Source: a bacterium
GTDB lineage: Bacteria > UBA8248
Assembly (NCBI GenBank): GCA_030922375.1
Contig: JAVEPB010000112.1
Span: 1 to 33,307, forward strand
Direction: 5' to 3'
Length of the DNA: 33,307 nt
In this document: piece by piece, positions 24,508 to 30,983 of the stretch
How the letters are laid out: each line of letters opens with the position of its first letter
Numbering within the stretch: the stretch's first letter is position 1
Program-made: the position numbers and the translations under genes
Notes under the pieces: generated by a model
Database searches by the model: none
What the model was told of the DNA's origin: nothing
Seen by the model: the letters and a program-made list of their open reading frames with translations, nothing else

Positions 24508-25215
24508 CTATTTCCTCGCGCAGGGGTTCCTGCCCGCGCAGGGATTTTTCGCGGCGCAGGGATTTCCGCCACAAGGATTCTTTGCGGCGCAAGGGTTTCC
24601 GCCGCAAGGGTTCTTTGCCGCGCAGGGGTTTTTCGCGGCGCAGGGGTTTCCCCCGCAGGGGTTGCACGGATTGGAGCGGCCGCCCCCGGCGGGCTTCACT
24701 TTCGCCAGCAAGGCCTTGCGTTTTTTCTCCCAGCTCAGCATCCGCTTGTATTTTTTCGGCGAGAGGGAGGAGACGTAGGCTTCGAGGTCTTTGTACTTCT
24801 GTGAGTAGGGGTCCATCGGCGGATGGCCGGTGAAGACGGCGGCACAGAGGTCGTTCATCTGTCCCAGGCTGATGACCTGGCCGGCCGGGCTCAGGCGGGG
24901 GAAGTGCTCGGCCGCGCCTATCAGGGTCGGGATGGGCACGGGGTTGCGGTTGCCCATGACGTCCACGGCCGTGCCGCCGACCGTGCGGCCCCGGGGATGG
25001 CAGCCCACGCAGCCGACTTCGCGGAAGACCTTCTTGCCCCGCTTGACGGAGACGGCGATGGAGCTTCCCCATCCGTCCCGCTTCTGGGTGAAGAAGAAGG
25101 GGGGCGGCGTAACGGTTTTTTTCTTGGCGATCTGCGTGGCCGCTTCGGAATATGCCATTGGAAGGGCCAGGGCCGCCGTGAGCGCGATTACAATGAACGA
25201 ACAGAGTTTCCGCAT
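24508..25215 (-). CDS. Monohaem cytochrome c with Cys-rich NPC-repeat tail
   Basis: A 235-residue exported protein. Signal peptide: FIVIALTAALALPMAYSEA. One haem motif, CVGCH, at 69-73, in a class I-like domain ending near residue 155 (DLEAYVSSLSPKKYKRML); candidate axial Met lies in LGQMNDLC or GHPPMDPYS. From about residue 182 the tail is ten NPC units separated by AAK or GG, starting with a single NPCNPC and ending NPCARK. Cys spacing is 3, 5 or 6. The same repeat fills both ends of the upstream neighbour. Metal binding, disulfide crosslinking or attachment to a surface structure are possible; none is demonstrated. No homologous named family comes to mind for the tail. Confidence 0.9.
   Translation of the reverse strand: MRKLCSFIVIALTAALALPMAYSEAATQIAKKKTVTPPPFFFTQKRDGWGSSIAVSVKRGKKVFREVGCVGCHPRGRTVGGTAVDVMGNRNPVPIPTLIGAAEHFPRLSPAGQVISLGQMNDLCAAVFTGHPPMDPYSQKYKDLEAYVSSLSPKKYKRMLSWEKKRKALLAKVKPAGGGRSNPCNPCGGNPCAAKNPCAAKNPCGGNPCAAKNPCGGNPCAAKNPCAGRNPCARK
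24511..24674. repeat. DNA of the NPC repeats in the cytochrome tail
   Basis: In-frame 15- and 18-base units (codons for NPCGG and NPCAAK) repeat about ten times. All unit lengths are multiples of three, so other frames also stay open and give spurious antisense ORFs. Confidence 0.85.
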
Positions 25216-25280
25216 TTTTTTGGTCTCCGATTATATAAAAACAACACTCCCGAGAAAGGAATTGCCGCCCAAGCGGCTAA

Positions 25281-25979
25281 CTATTTTCTCTTTGCGCAGG
25301 GGTTTATTGCCGCGCAAGGGTTCCCGCCGCAAGGATTTTTCGCGGCACACGGGTTTTTGGCTGCGCAGGGGTTCCCCCCGCAGGGATTTTTCGCGGCACA
25401 CGGGTTTCCGCCGCACGGGTTTCCGCCGCACGGGTTGCCTCCGCCTCCTCCGGCCCGGGCGTATATGAAGTTGGCCTTGTGGTAATTTCCGCGCGCCTGG
25501 GTAGAAATACTCACCGCCATTCCCCGGCGAAGGGTTTTGGCGCCAACGGTTTTGTTGCCGATGTGGGCGATGGTGGTCTTTTGAAGGTGGACAGGAATGA
25601 CCTTTCCGTTCGCGGATCGGATGTTCAGGTAATTGCCCTTGTAGCCGGCCACCTTGCCCGAGATCATCACGCCCTCGAAACTGGCGCTCGCGCCCCCGCC
25701 GCCGCAAGGATTGCAGGGGTTCCCGCCGCAAGGATTCTTCGCCGCACAAGGGTTGGCCGCGCAGGGGTTCTTCGCAGCACAGGGGTTTTTGGCCGCGCAG
25801 GGGTTAGCGCCGCAAGGGTTTTTTGCCGCGCAGGGGTTAGCGCCGCAGGGGTTTTTTGCCGCACAAGGATTCTTTGCTGCGCAGGGGTTTTGGGCGCTGG
25901 CCCGATCGGCGGGTGCCGCCGCCCACAGAGAGAGGGCGAGGAGCGCACCGAACGAGAACGTCATTAATCGTCGAGACAT
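25281..25979 (-). CDS. Exported protein with NPC repeats flanking a beta domain
   Basis: A 232-residue protein. The ATG at 25979 has GGAGG upstream and starts a signal peptide (LMTFSFGALLALSLWAAAPA). Mature N-terminus: 12 NPC units spaced by AAK, GA, AA or GG, ending in NPCNPCGGGG (residues about 31-97). Middle (about 98-180): a beta-rich domain with VMISGKVAGYKGNYLNI, VIPVHLQKTTIAHIG and LRRGMAVSISTQARGNYHKANFIYA, reminiscent of DUF5666 OB-like domains. C-terminus: nine more NPC units ending NPCAKRK. Twenty-one repeat cysteines in all. The shared repeats and the 65-base gap to the cytochrome gene argue the two work together. Function unknown. Confidence 0.88.
   Translation of the reverse strand: MSRRLMTFSFGALLALSLWAAAPADRASAQNPCAAKNPCAAKNPCGANPCAAKNPCGANPCAAKNPCAAKNPCAANPCAAKNPCGGNPCNPCGGGGASASFEGVMISGKVAGYKGNYLNIRSANGKVIPVHLQKTTIAHIGNKTVGAKTLRRGMAVSISTQARGNYHKANFIYARAGGGGGNPCGGNPCGGNPCAAKNPCGGNPCAAKNPCAAKNPCGGNPCAAINPCAKRK
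25287..25445. repeat. NPC-repeat DNA, 3' block of the secreted protein gene
   Basis: Nine in-frame units of 15 or 18 bases coding for the C-terminal NPC array. The units resemble those in the neighbouring cytochrome gene, offering material for recombination. Confidence 0.8.
25697..25893. repeat. NPC-repeat DNA, 5' block of the secreted protein gene
   Basis: Twelve in-frame units of mostly 15 or 18 bases coding for the N-terminal NPC array, immediately after the signal-peptide codons. Confidence 0.8.
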
Positions 25980-26206
25980 GACCTGCTTACCTCCGCAAAT
26001 GGCCGGACCCGCAGGGTCCAGAGATATCCGCAAAAAGTATCGACAACCGATGGATTGCTGGTTTCAAAAGTCAGTTTCCCTTGTTTGAAGCGATAGAAGA
26101 TATTCTTTTTATGGAACATCCCAGGCGAGGTCTTATTCCGCAGGCGGGTGATCATTTTGGCCGGGAGGCAAAGGAAGAGACCGTATTATGCCCTGTTTTC
26201 GCCGCT

Positions 26207-26626
26207 TCAGGGGAGCAGTTGAAACCCCAGAATCGCCACGGCGAGGGAGACGAAAACGGCGATGAAGGCGCAGAAAACGTGGATTTGACGGATATCCTCC
26301 CTGCCCGGGGCGAGCCTGAGCTTTCGCCCGAGATAGGCGGTCCCCAAAAAAAGAGCGAGCGCGAGGGTGCCGAAGTAGCCGTGCGCAGAGGCGAATACGG
26401 TTTCGCCCAGCGCGTAGCGCATCCCGATCGGACCGATGAGATAGCCCCCCGCGATCAGGGCGGTGAAGCACCGGCCCAGGCGCATGTGCAGGGACGAGAG
26501 CCGGGCGGTTTGGGCCCCCGACTGGCGGTTTTTTCTGATCCGCAGCCCCAGCGCCAGAAGGAAGAGACCGAGGATCAGCGAGACCGTCTGGACGGCGGGA
26601 TGGATAAACGCGCTTATCGTGCTCAA
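26207..26626 (-). CDS. Four-helix membrane protein, DUF4079 / b561-like
   Basis: A 139-residue membrane protein with four hydrophobic helices: VQTVSLILGLFLLALGL, CFTALIAGGYLIGPIGM, YFGTLALALFLGTAYLG and VFCAFIAVFVSLAVAILGF. Histidines sit at helix ends (FIHPAVQ, SSLHMRLG, SAHGYFG, IRQIHVF), an arrangement like cytochrome b561-type haem b proteins and like the DUF4079 family as I recall it. It could pass quinol electrons to the periplasmic cytochromes downstream, which is inference. Only a TTG start (26626) is available, with a weak GAGAAA site. A 228-base gap separates it from the NPC-repeat gene. Confidence 0.65.
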   Translation of the reverse strand: MSTISAFIHPAVQTVSLILGLFLLALGLRIRKNRQSGAQTARLSSLHMRLGRCFTALIAGGYLIGPIGMRYALGETVFASAHGYFGTLALALFLGTAYLGRKLRLAPGREDIRQIHVFCAFIAVFVSLAVAILGFQLLP

Positions 26627-26766
26627 ATCGGTTTCTCGTCGGTTCCGGGTGCCGGGCGCGGTTAGCGGGCTGCCGCATTGTCGGGGCGTAAGGTGAAGTC
26701 TAGAATGGAAGTGTCCAATTTTCCAGAGCGGCGAATACGCCCATCCATTCCTATCGGGAGTCCGCT

Positions 26767-27561
26767 ATGAATTTCGAAGATCTTTGCTCGTTTGTCCGCG
26801 GCAGCCAGGTGTTCGACATGGGTGTCGATCTGTTTCCGGGGATGCCACATGTTCCCCTTCACGCCCCCTACGGCTTCACCCTGAACCGCGAGCACGGCGA
26901 CTGGATGGTCGAGGGCGGGGCCTGCTCCTCCGTCGAGGCCATTTTCTGCACGGGCCACACCGGGACACACATCGACGCGCTGAGCCATTACTCGAAGGAC
27001 CTGAAGCTCCACGGCGGCATCGACGCGAAGAGCGTTCAAAGCAAGACCGAGGGAATGAAGGCCCACGGCATCGAGACGGTGGCGCCCTTCGTGCAACGGG
27101 GTGTGCTCCTCGATGTGGCGGCTCACCTGAAAAAAGAGGTTCTCGAAGGCGGATTCGGCATCGGCCCCGCCGAACTCGAGGCCGCCGCCGGAGCGCAGGG
27201 AGTGCGAATCGGCGAGGGCGACGTCGTCCTCGTCCGCACGGGCCAGTTCGGACACTGGCCCGAGCGGGACTATTACTTCCAGAAGAGCGGCCAGCCGGGC
27301 CTCAATCTCGCGGGGGCGAAGTGGCTCTCCGAGAAGGGCATCCGGATGGTGGGCTCGGACACCTACTGCGTCGAGGTGAGGCCAGACCCCGCGAGTCCGG
27401 TGCACGTTCACATGCTGGTGGAGAAGGGGATTCACCTGCTCGAGATCGCCAACCTCGAGGAGTTGGGCCGGACGAGAACCTTCGAATTTCTATTTGTTGC
27501 GCTTCCGCTGAAAATCCGGGGGGGGACGGGATCGCCCGTCCGCCCGGTGGCGATCGTTTAA
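26767..27561 (+). CDS. Cyclase-family metal-dependent hydrolase (kynurenine-formamidase-like)
   Basis: A 264-residue protein of the cyclase/formamidase family. The metal site HTGTHIDALSHY (HxGTHxDxxxH) near residue 64-75 matches bacterial kynurenine formamidase, polyketide cyclases and isatin hydrolase. Other blocks: DMGVDLFPGMPHVPLHAPYG, VVLVRTGQFGHW, GIRMVGSDTYCVE, HMLVEKGIHLLEIANLEEL. It lacks neighbouring tryptophan-catabolism genes, so the substrate is open. GGGAG precedes the ATG. The 3' end lies seven bases from the stop of the convergent GGDEF gene, so antisense read-through may matter. Confidence 0.9.
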   Translation: MNFEDLCSFVRGSQVFDMGVDLFPGMPHVPLHAPYGFTLNREHGDWMVEGGACSSVEAIFCTGHTGTHIDALSHYSKDLKLHGGIDAKSVQSKTEGMKAHGIETVAPFVQRGVLLDVAAHLKKEVLEGGFGIGPAELEAAAGAQGVRIGEGDVVLVRTGQFGHWPERDYYFQKSGQPGLNLAGAKWLSEKGIRMVGSDTYCVEVRPDPASPVHVHMLVEKGIHLLEIANLEELGRTRTFEFLFVALPLKIRGGTGSPVRPVAIV

Positions 27562-27568
27562 TTGAGAT

Positions 27569-28729
27569 TTACTTGAAGGCGTCGGAGATGACCCGGTTCC
27601 GGCCCTCTTGTTTGGCGCGATAGAGGAGTTCGTCGGCGACGGGGTAAACGTTCTCGAGTGTGGGGCGTTTTTCCGAACCCACGGATAGGGCGCCCATGCT
27701 TATCGTCACGGCGCCTGCCTTGGGCATGGACGTGAAGTGGGTCTCCTCGACCTTTGTCCGGATCCTCTCGCAGACATGGGTCATCTCCCCGGACGGGGTG
27801 TGCGGGAGGACTATTCCGAACTCCTCGCCGCCGAACCGGAATACGTGGTCCAGTGTCCGCGTCTCCTCACGGAGAATTTGCGCCAGCTCGCGGAGTACAT
27901 CGTCCCCGGCCGGATGCCCGTATGTGTCGTTGATGTTCTTGAACTTGTCGATGTCGAGGATCACGAACCCCATCGTTTGGCCCGTCCGGGCGGTCCGGGA
28001 GAGTTCGCGCGCCCCGGAGTCCTCGAATCCCCTTCGGTTCAACAGCCCCGTGAGCGGGTCGGTGTACTGGACGGCGTGTAGCTGCTCGCGGCTGACGCGG
28101 TGGGCCAGATAAATCGTCTCGAGATCCATGCGCGCGTGGGCCAGGTCGAGAAGGTTTTTCAGGTGCCGGCGGAACGCCTGGTCCATCAGGCTCAGCGGGA
28201 GAACGGTCTGTGCCCAGGAGGGGCCCGCCTGGAGGTAATGCGAGGATTCGTCCTTGACGAGAGCGACGACGGACGAAAATCCCATCGTGGGGACCTCCAT
28301 CAGCTTGCCGACGACCTTTTCCGCTTCGTCCCCGCCCGAATTCTCCATGTGGACCAAAAGCATGTGGGGCGGATTGGAGGTGACCTCGTTGAGGTTGTCG
28401 AGGGTGACGCTCTCGTAGTTTTTGCTGATGGGCACAGTCATCAGGGAGGTGAGGCGCGAAACCTGCTCCTCGGAGAGATAGAAGGTCATCACGCGCGGCT
28501 CGTGAATGCCTCCTCCGAGAAAGGCGTGGATCAGGTCCTCGCGCGGAAGCTCGGTGAGAGGAAGAAGCCGGTGCCTTGAATAGGACGAGAGAAGGTTGAG
28601 CAGAAATTCGCCCTTGTCGTCCTCCTCCTTGCCCAGTTTGGCGCTCGCCTGATGCGCCGTGACGGACTCGGCCTCGGAGACGGGCCAGTCCGCCTCGGTG
28701 GTTTCCGTTGTATTTGGGGTGTCCGCCAT
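27569..28729 (-). CDS. Diguanylate cyclase (GGDEF) with unrecognised N-terminal sensor
   Basis: A 386-residue protein making c-di-GMP from two GTP. The C-terminal domain starts YTDPLTGLLNRRGFED, has FVILDIDKFKNINDTYGHPAGD (metal Asp) and the active-site GGEEF at 300-304. The inhibitory I-site RTLD at 291-294 sits five residues before GGEEF, the canonical spacing, so product inhibition is expected. Residues 1-215 form an alpha/beta sensor I do not recognise; it includes SSYSRHRLLPLTELPRE and MLLVHMENSGGDEA and no obvious membrane helix, thus cytoplasmic. A GAGG site precedes the ATG. Two PilZ receptors lie elsewhere in the window. Confidence 0.93.
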   Translation of the reverse strand: MADTPNTTETTEADWPVSEAESVTAHQASAKLGKEEDDKGEFLLNLLSSYSRHRLLPLTELPREDLIHAFLGGGIHEPRVMTFYLSEEQVSRLTSLMTVPISKNYESVTLDNLNEVTSNPPHMLLVHMENSGGDEAEKVVGKLMEVPTMGFSSVVALVKDESSHYLQAGPSWAQTVLPLSLMDQAFRRHLKNLLDLAHARMDLETIYLAHRVSREQLHAVQYTDPLTGLLNRRGFEDSGARELSRTARTGQTMGFVILDIDKFKNINDTYGHPAGDDVLRELAQILREETRTLDHVFRFGGEEFGIVLPHTPSGEMTHVCERIRTKVEETHFTSMPKAGAVTISMGALSVGSEKRPTLENVYPVADELLYRAKQEGRNRVISDAFK

Positions 28730-28794
28730 CGGTGCCTCGCCGGTTCGCTACGAGATTCGGGCCGTCTCCAATCAGATTGCCACAGACCGGCCGG

Positions 28795-29652
28795 TCAATA
28801 AAGGATGGAAGAAAGGAAATCCTGGGTCAAACTCAGAAAAATCTCCGGAGCGTCCAGGTGGACGTGGTGATAGGCCCCCGGGATGGACTCGATCCGCACG
28901 TCCGCCCGGGACTCCCGGATCCATTTCAGGTCGGCCTCGGTGAGCCGATCCGATTCCGCTCCCACCACCAGCAGGGCGGGCGCCTTCACCTTTCGCCAGC
29001 CGGGACGGAAGTCGGTTACGGGCCGGTTTTTATGGAAGGATTTATCGGCCTTCCGCGTCCAGGTGCCATCCTCGAGCGGGCGAACGCTGTGACGGGCGAC
29101 GTGGGCGAGGAGTTCGGGCGAGACGTTGTCCCCGGAGGGGACGACGCGGAATTTTTCGACGAACAACTCCCGGGAGGGCCAGGGCCGGCTCGGCCGGTCG
29201 GCCACTTTTCTCAAGGGGCCGATGATGCGCTCGCTGAGTTCGAGGGGAACGTCCACCAGGACGATGAAGCGGAGGCGCGGGTTGGCGGCCTCGTGGAGCT
29301 TGAGGGTGGTCCCGGCACCGAACGAGTGAGCCACCACGCCGGGCGGCTCGCCGCTCTCCTCCTCGGCCCATTCGATCCAGGCGTCGAGGTCCTTATAGAA
29401 CGCCTCGTAGCTGTAGTCCTCGGCCCACTCGCTCTCGCCGTGGCCCCTCAGATCGACGGCGATCGGCCGGCCCAGGCCGGTGAGGCCGGGGGCGATGGGG
29501 TCCCACCAGCGCGCGTGGGCCACCGCCCCGTGGAGCATGAGGAAAATCGGCCGGTCCAACCCGCCGTGGTCGAGGGCGTGAAGGCGCACCCCGCCGCGCT
29601 CGATGAAAATGTCCTTGGGCTTATTCACAGCGCTCTCTTTCATTCCGCTCAT
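28795..29652 (-). CDS. Alpha/beta hydrolase
   Basis: A 285-residue alpha/beta hydrolase. Oxyanion region LHGAVAHARWWD near 40-51, strand motif VDLRGHGESEW, nucleophile elbow AHSFG with Ser110 (the first Gly of GxSxG is Ala), acid probably in LLVVGAESDRLTE, and His in GAYHHVHLDAPE near residue 266. The family spans esterases, C-C hydrolases and haloalkane-type enzymes; substrate unassigned. A second Met three codons in (29643) is an equally plausible start; neither has a strong ribosome site. It lies downstream of the Mrp operon beyond two hairpins and may have its own promoter. Confidence 0.88.
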   Translation of the reverse strand: MSGMKESAVNKPKDIFIERGGVRLHALDHGGLDRPIFLMLHGAVAHARWWDPIAPGLTGLGRPIAVDLRGHGESEWAEDYSYEAFYKDLDAWIEWAEEESGEPPGVVAHSFGAGTTLKLHEAANPRLRFIVLVDVPLELSERIIGPLRKVADRPSRPWPSRELFVEKFRVVPSGDNVSPELLAHVARHSVRPLEDGTWTRKADKSFHKNRPVTDFRPGWRKVKAPALLVVGAESDRLTEADLKWIRESRADVRIESIPGAYHHVHLDAPEIFLSLTQDFLSSILY

Positions 29653-29722
29653 TCCAATCGAGGAGGCGCAAACGATTCGCCGGAGATAAAACCATTATTG
29701 CCGGGGGGATTTCAAGGGGTGT

Positions 29723-29774
29723 GGCCTCCTCTCCTGGAGGAGGCCCATCGTTTGGGCGATGGCCCCCATCGCCC
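29723..29774. repeat. Two adjacent hairpins after the Mrp operon
   Basis: GGCCTCCTC/GAGGAGGCC with a five-base loop (29723-29745) and GGGCGATGG/CCATCGCCC with a three-base loop (29754-29774) are both perfect 9-bp stems. They lie between the mnhG stop and the hydrolase gene. No U-tract follows, so mRNA 3'-end protection or a Rho-linked end is likelier than an intrinsic terminator. Confidence 0.6.
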
Positions 29775-29804
29775 AGACCGCCGGGCCTCCGCCCGGACCG
29801 CCGG

Positions 29805-30227
29805 TCAGGGGGGCGGGCCCGCCGAGGGATGGCCGGGCGCCTCTTCTTCCTCACCGCCCTCGCTTTCCTCTTCGGCTTTTTCCTCGGCGGCCGCCCTTTC
29901 GGCGTCCAGGTAGGGGCCGTAGTCGTCCACCGTCGTGATCGGGGCGAGATTGGGCCCCTTGCGGTAGGCGGCGCGCGAGATCAGGTGGCCGGACACCGGC
30001 GCCGTCAGGAACAAGAATACGAGCGCCAACATGGACTGAGCTGCCACGTCCGGGGTGCCGAAAGCCAGGGCCGTCGCTATCAGGATTCCGCCCATGCCGA
30101 AGGTGGTGGCCTTCGTCGCGCCGTGCATGCGGGTGTAGAGGTCGGGAAAGCGCACGAGACTCATACTGGCGACGAACATGAAAAACGCGCCAACCAGGAT
30201 AGCGGCGGAGGCGACGAAATCACTCAA
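29805..30227 (-). CDS. mnhG: Na+(K+)/H+ antiporter subunit G
   Basis: A 140-residue small Mrp subunit with three membrane helices (SAAILVGAFFMFVAS, GILIATALAFG, LALVFLFLTAPVSGHLISRAAY) and the family hallmark RFPDLYTRMHGATKATTFG. The start is TTG at 30227, overlapping the mnhF stop by eight bases, with GAGGGGG about eight bases upstream. The last 35 residues form an unusual Ala/Glu-rich acidic tail (EEKAEEESEGGEEEE) not needed by the family and probably cytoplasmic. It is the final gene of the operon. Confidence 0.9.
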   Translation of the reverse strand: MSDFVASAAILVGAFFMFVASMSLVRFPDLYTRMHGATKATTFGMGGILIATALAFGTPDVAAQSMLALVFLFLTAPVSGHLISRAAYRKGPNLAPITTVDDYGPYLDAERAAAEEKAEEESEGGEEEEAPGHPSAGPPP

Positions 30228-30489
30228 TGATTTTCCCCCTCTCGAGGAACTTGGCGAGCACCGCCGTCGCGACAAAACTGAGAATCGTCAGGGCGACCAC
30301 AGCGATGATGATTAGTTTTTCGCCGGTCTGAATCGCGAACAGGGCGAGGATCCCGGTGAGGTTGGTGGCGATATTGTCGGCGGCGATGATCCGGTCCGGG
30401 GTGGTGGGACCTTTCGCCAGCCGGTAAAAACTCAGCGCGGTCGAGGCGATGAGCATCACCAGCGCGATCTGGACGGCGCCCTGTATCAT
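30220..30489 (-). CDS. mnhF: Na+(K+)/H+ antiporter subunit F
   Basis: An 89-residue three-helix Mrp subunit. The hallmark KGPTTPDRIIAADN follows the first helix; the later helices are NLTGILALFAIQTG and LIIIAVVALTILSFVATAVL. Its ATG (30489) overlaps the mnhE stop as ATGA. A much longer open frame continues upstream through mnhE and mnhD in the wrong frame and should not be taken as part of this protein. Confidence 0.92.
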   Translation of the reverse strand: MIQGAVQIALVMLIASTALSFYRLAKGPTTPDRIIAADNIATNLTGILALFAIQTGEKLIIIAVVALTILSFVATAVLAKFLERGKIIE

Positions 30490-30959
30490 TCGCAGGCCCC
30501 CTTCATGGGCTCCTCGAGGCCCCGCCGGATGCCGTCGCGCACCTGATCGGGATGCTCGATGTCGAGCGTGTGAATGAAAATGGTGGTCTGGTCCTCGGAG
30601 ATGTCCACGCTGAGGGTTCCCGGCGTCAGGGTGATCGAGTTGGCGAGGAGAGTGATTCCCAGCGGCGTCTTGCACTCGGTCTTGAAGGCGATGATGCCGG
30701 GGCGGATGTTGATGCGAGGGGAGAGAACGATCCTGAGGACCTGGAAATTCGCCACGATCAGCTCTCGCGTGAAATTGATGAGGAAGTGAACGATATCCCC
30801 CACCCGGCGGAACGAGCGCTCCTGGTGATAGGTCCGGCGGAGGAAATAAATCAGAATCATCGCCAGGATCAGCCCGACGAAGAAATTTCCCGGCGAACCG
30901 TCGCCCTTGAGCAGGAGCCAGATGACCGAAATGCTCAAGGCGAGGGTGGCAAGCGGCAT
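30486..30959 (-). CDS. mnhE: Na+(K+)/H+ antiporter subunit E
   Basis: A 157-residue Mrp subunit. Two N-terminal helices (LALSISVIWLLLKGDGS, VGLILAMILIYFL) are followed by a helical and soluble domain with VVANFQVLRIVLSP-like sequence, KTECKTPLGITLLANSITLTPGT and HTLDIE, all typical. GGAGGAAT lies six bases before the ATG, and 24 bases separate it from the mnhD stop. The C-terminus (GLEEPMKGACE) is short. Subunit E is needed for assembly of the antiporter. Confidence 0.92.
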   Translation of the reverse strand: MPLATLALSISVIWLLLKGDGSPGNFFVGLILAMILIYFLRRTYHQERSFRRVGDIVHFLINFTRELIVANFQVLRIVLSPRINIRPGIIAFKTECKTPLGITLLANSITLTPGTLSVDISEDQTTIFIHTLDIEHPDQVRDGIRRGLEEPMKGACE

Positions 30960-30983
30960 AGAAAGATTCCTCCTCGCGTCCGT

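Noticed and set aside
23624..24778. Long plus-strand open frame with repeated QGFFAAQGFPP peptides
   Set aside because: It is the antisense reading of the cytochrome genes and NPC repeats. Repeat units in multiples of three keep all frames open; there is no ribosome site and no signal peptide.
25287..25893. Repeat blocks considered as a CRISPR array
   Set aside because: Units are 15-18 bases, in frame, without unique spacers, and encode NPC peptides after signal peptides; no cas genes.
24508..25979. NPC repeats as substrates of the neighbouring FGE-like protein
   Set aside because: FGE modifies Cys in CxPxR. The repeats have Pro before Cys and no CxPxR, and the FGE-fold protein lacks its own catalytic cysteines.
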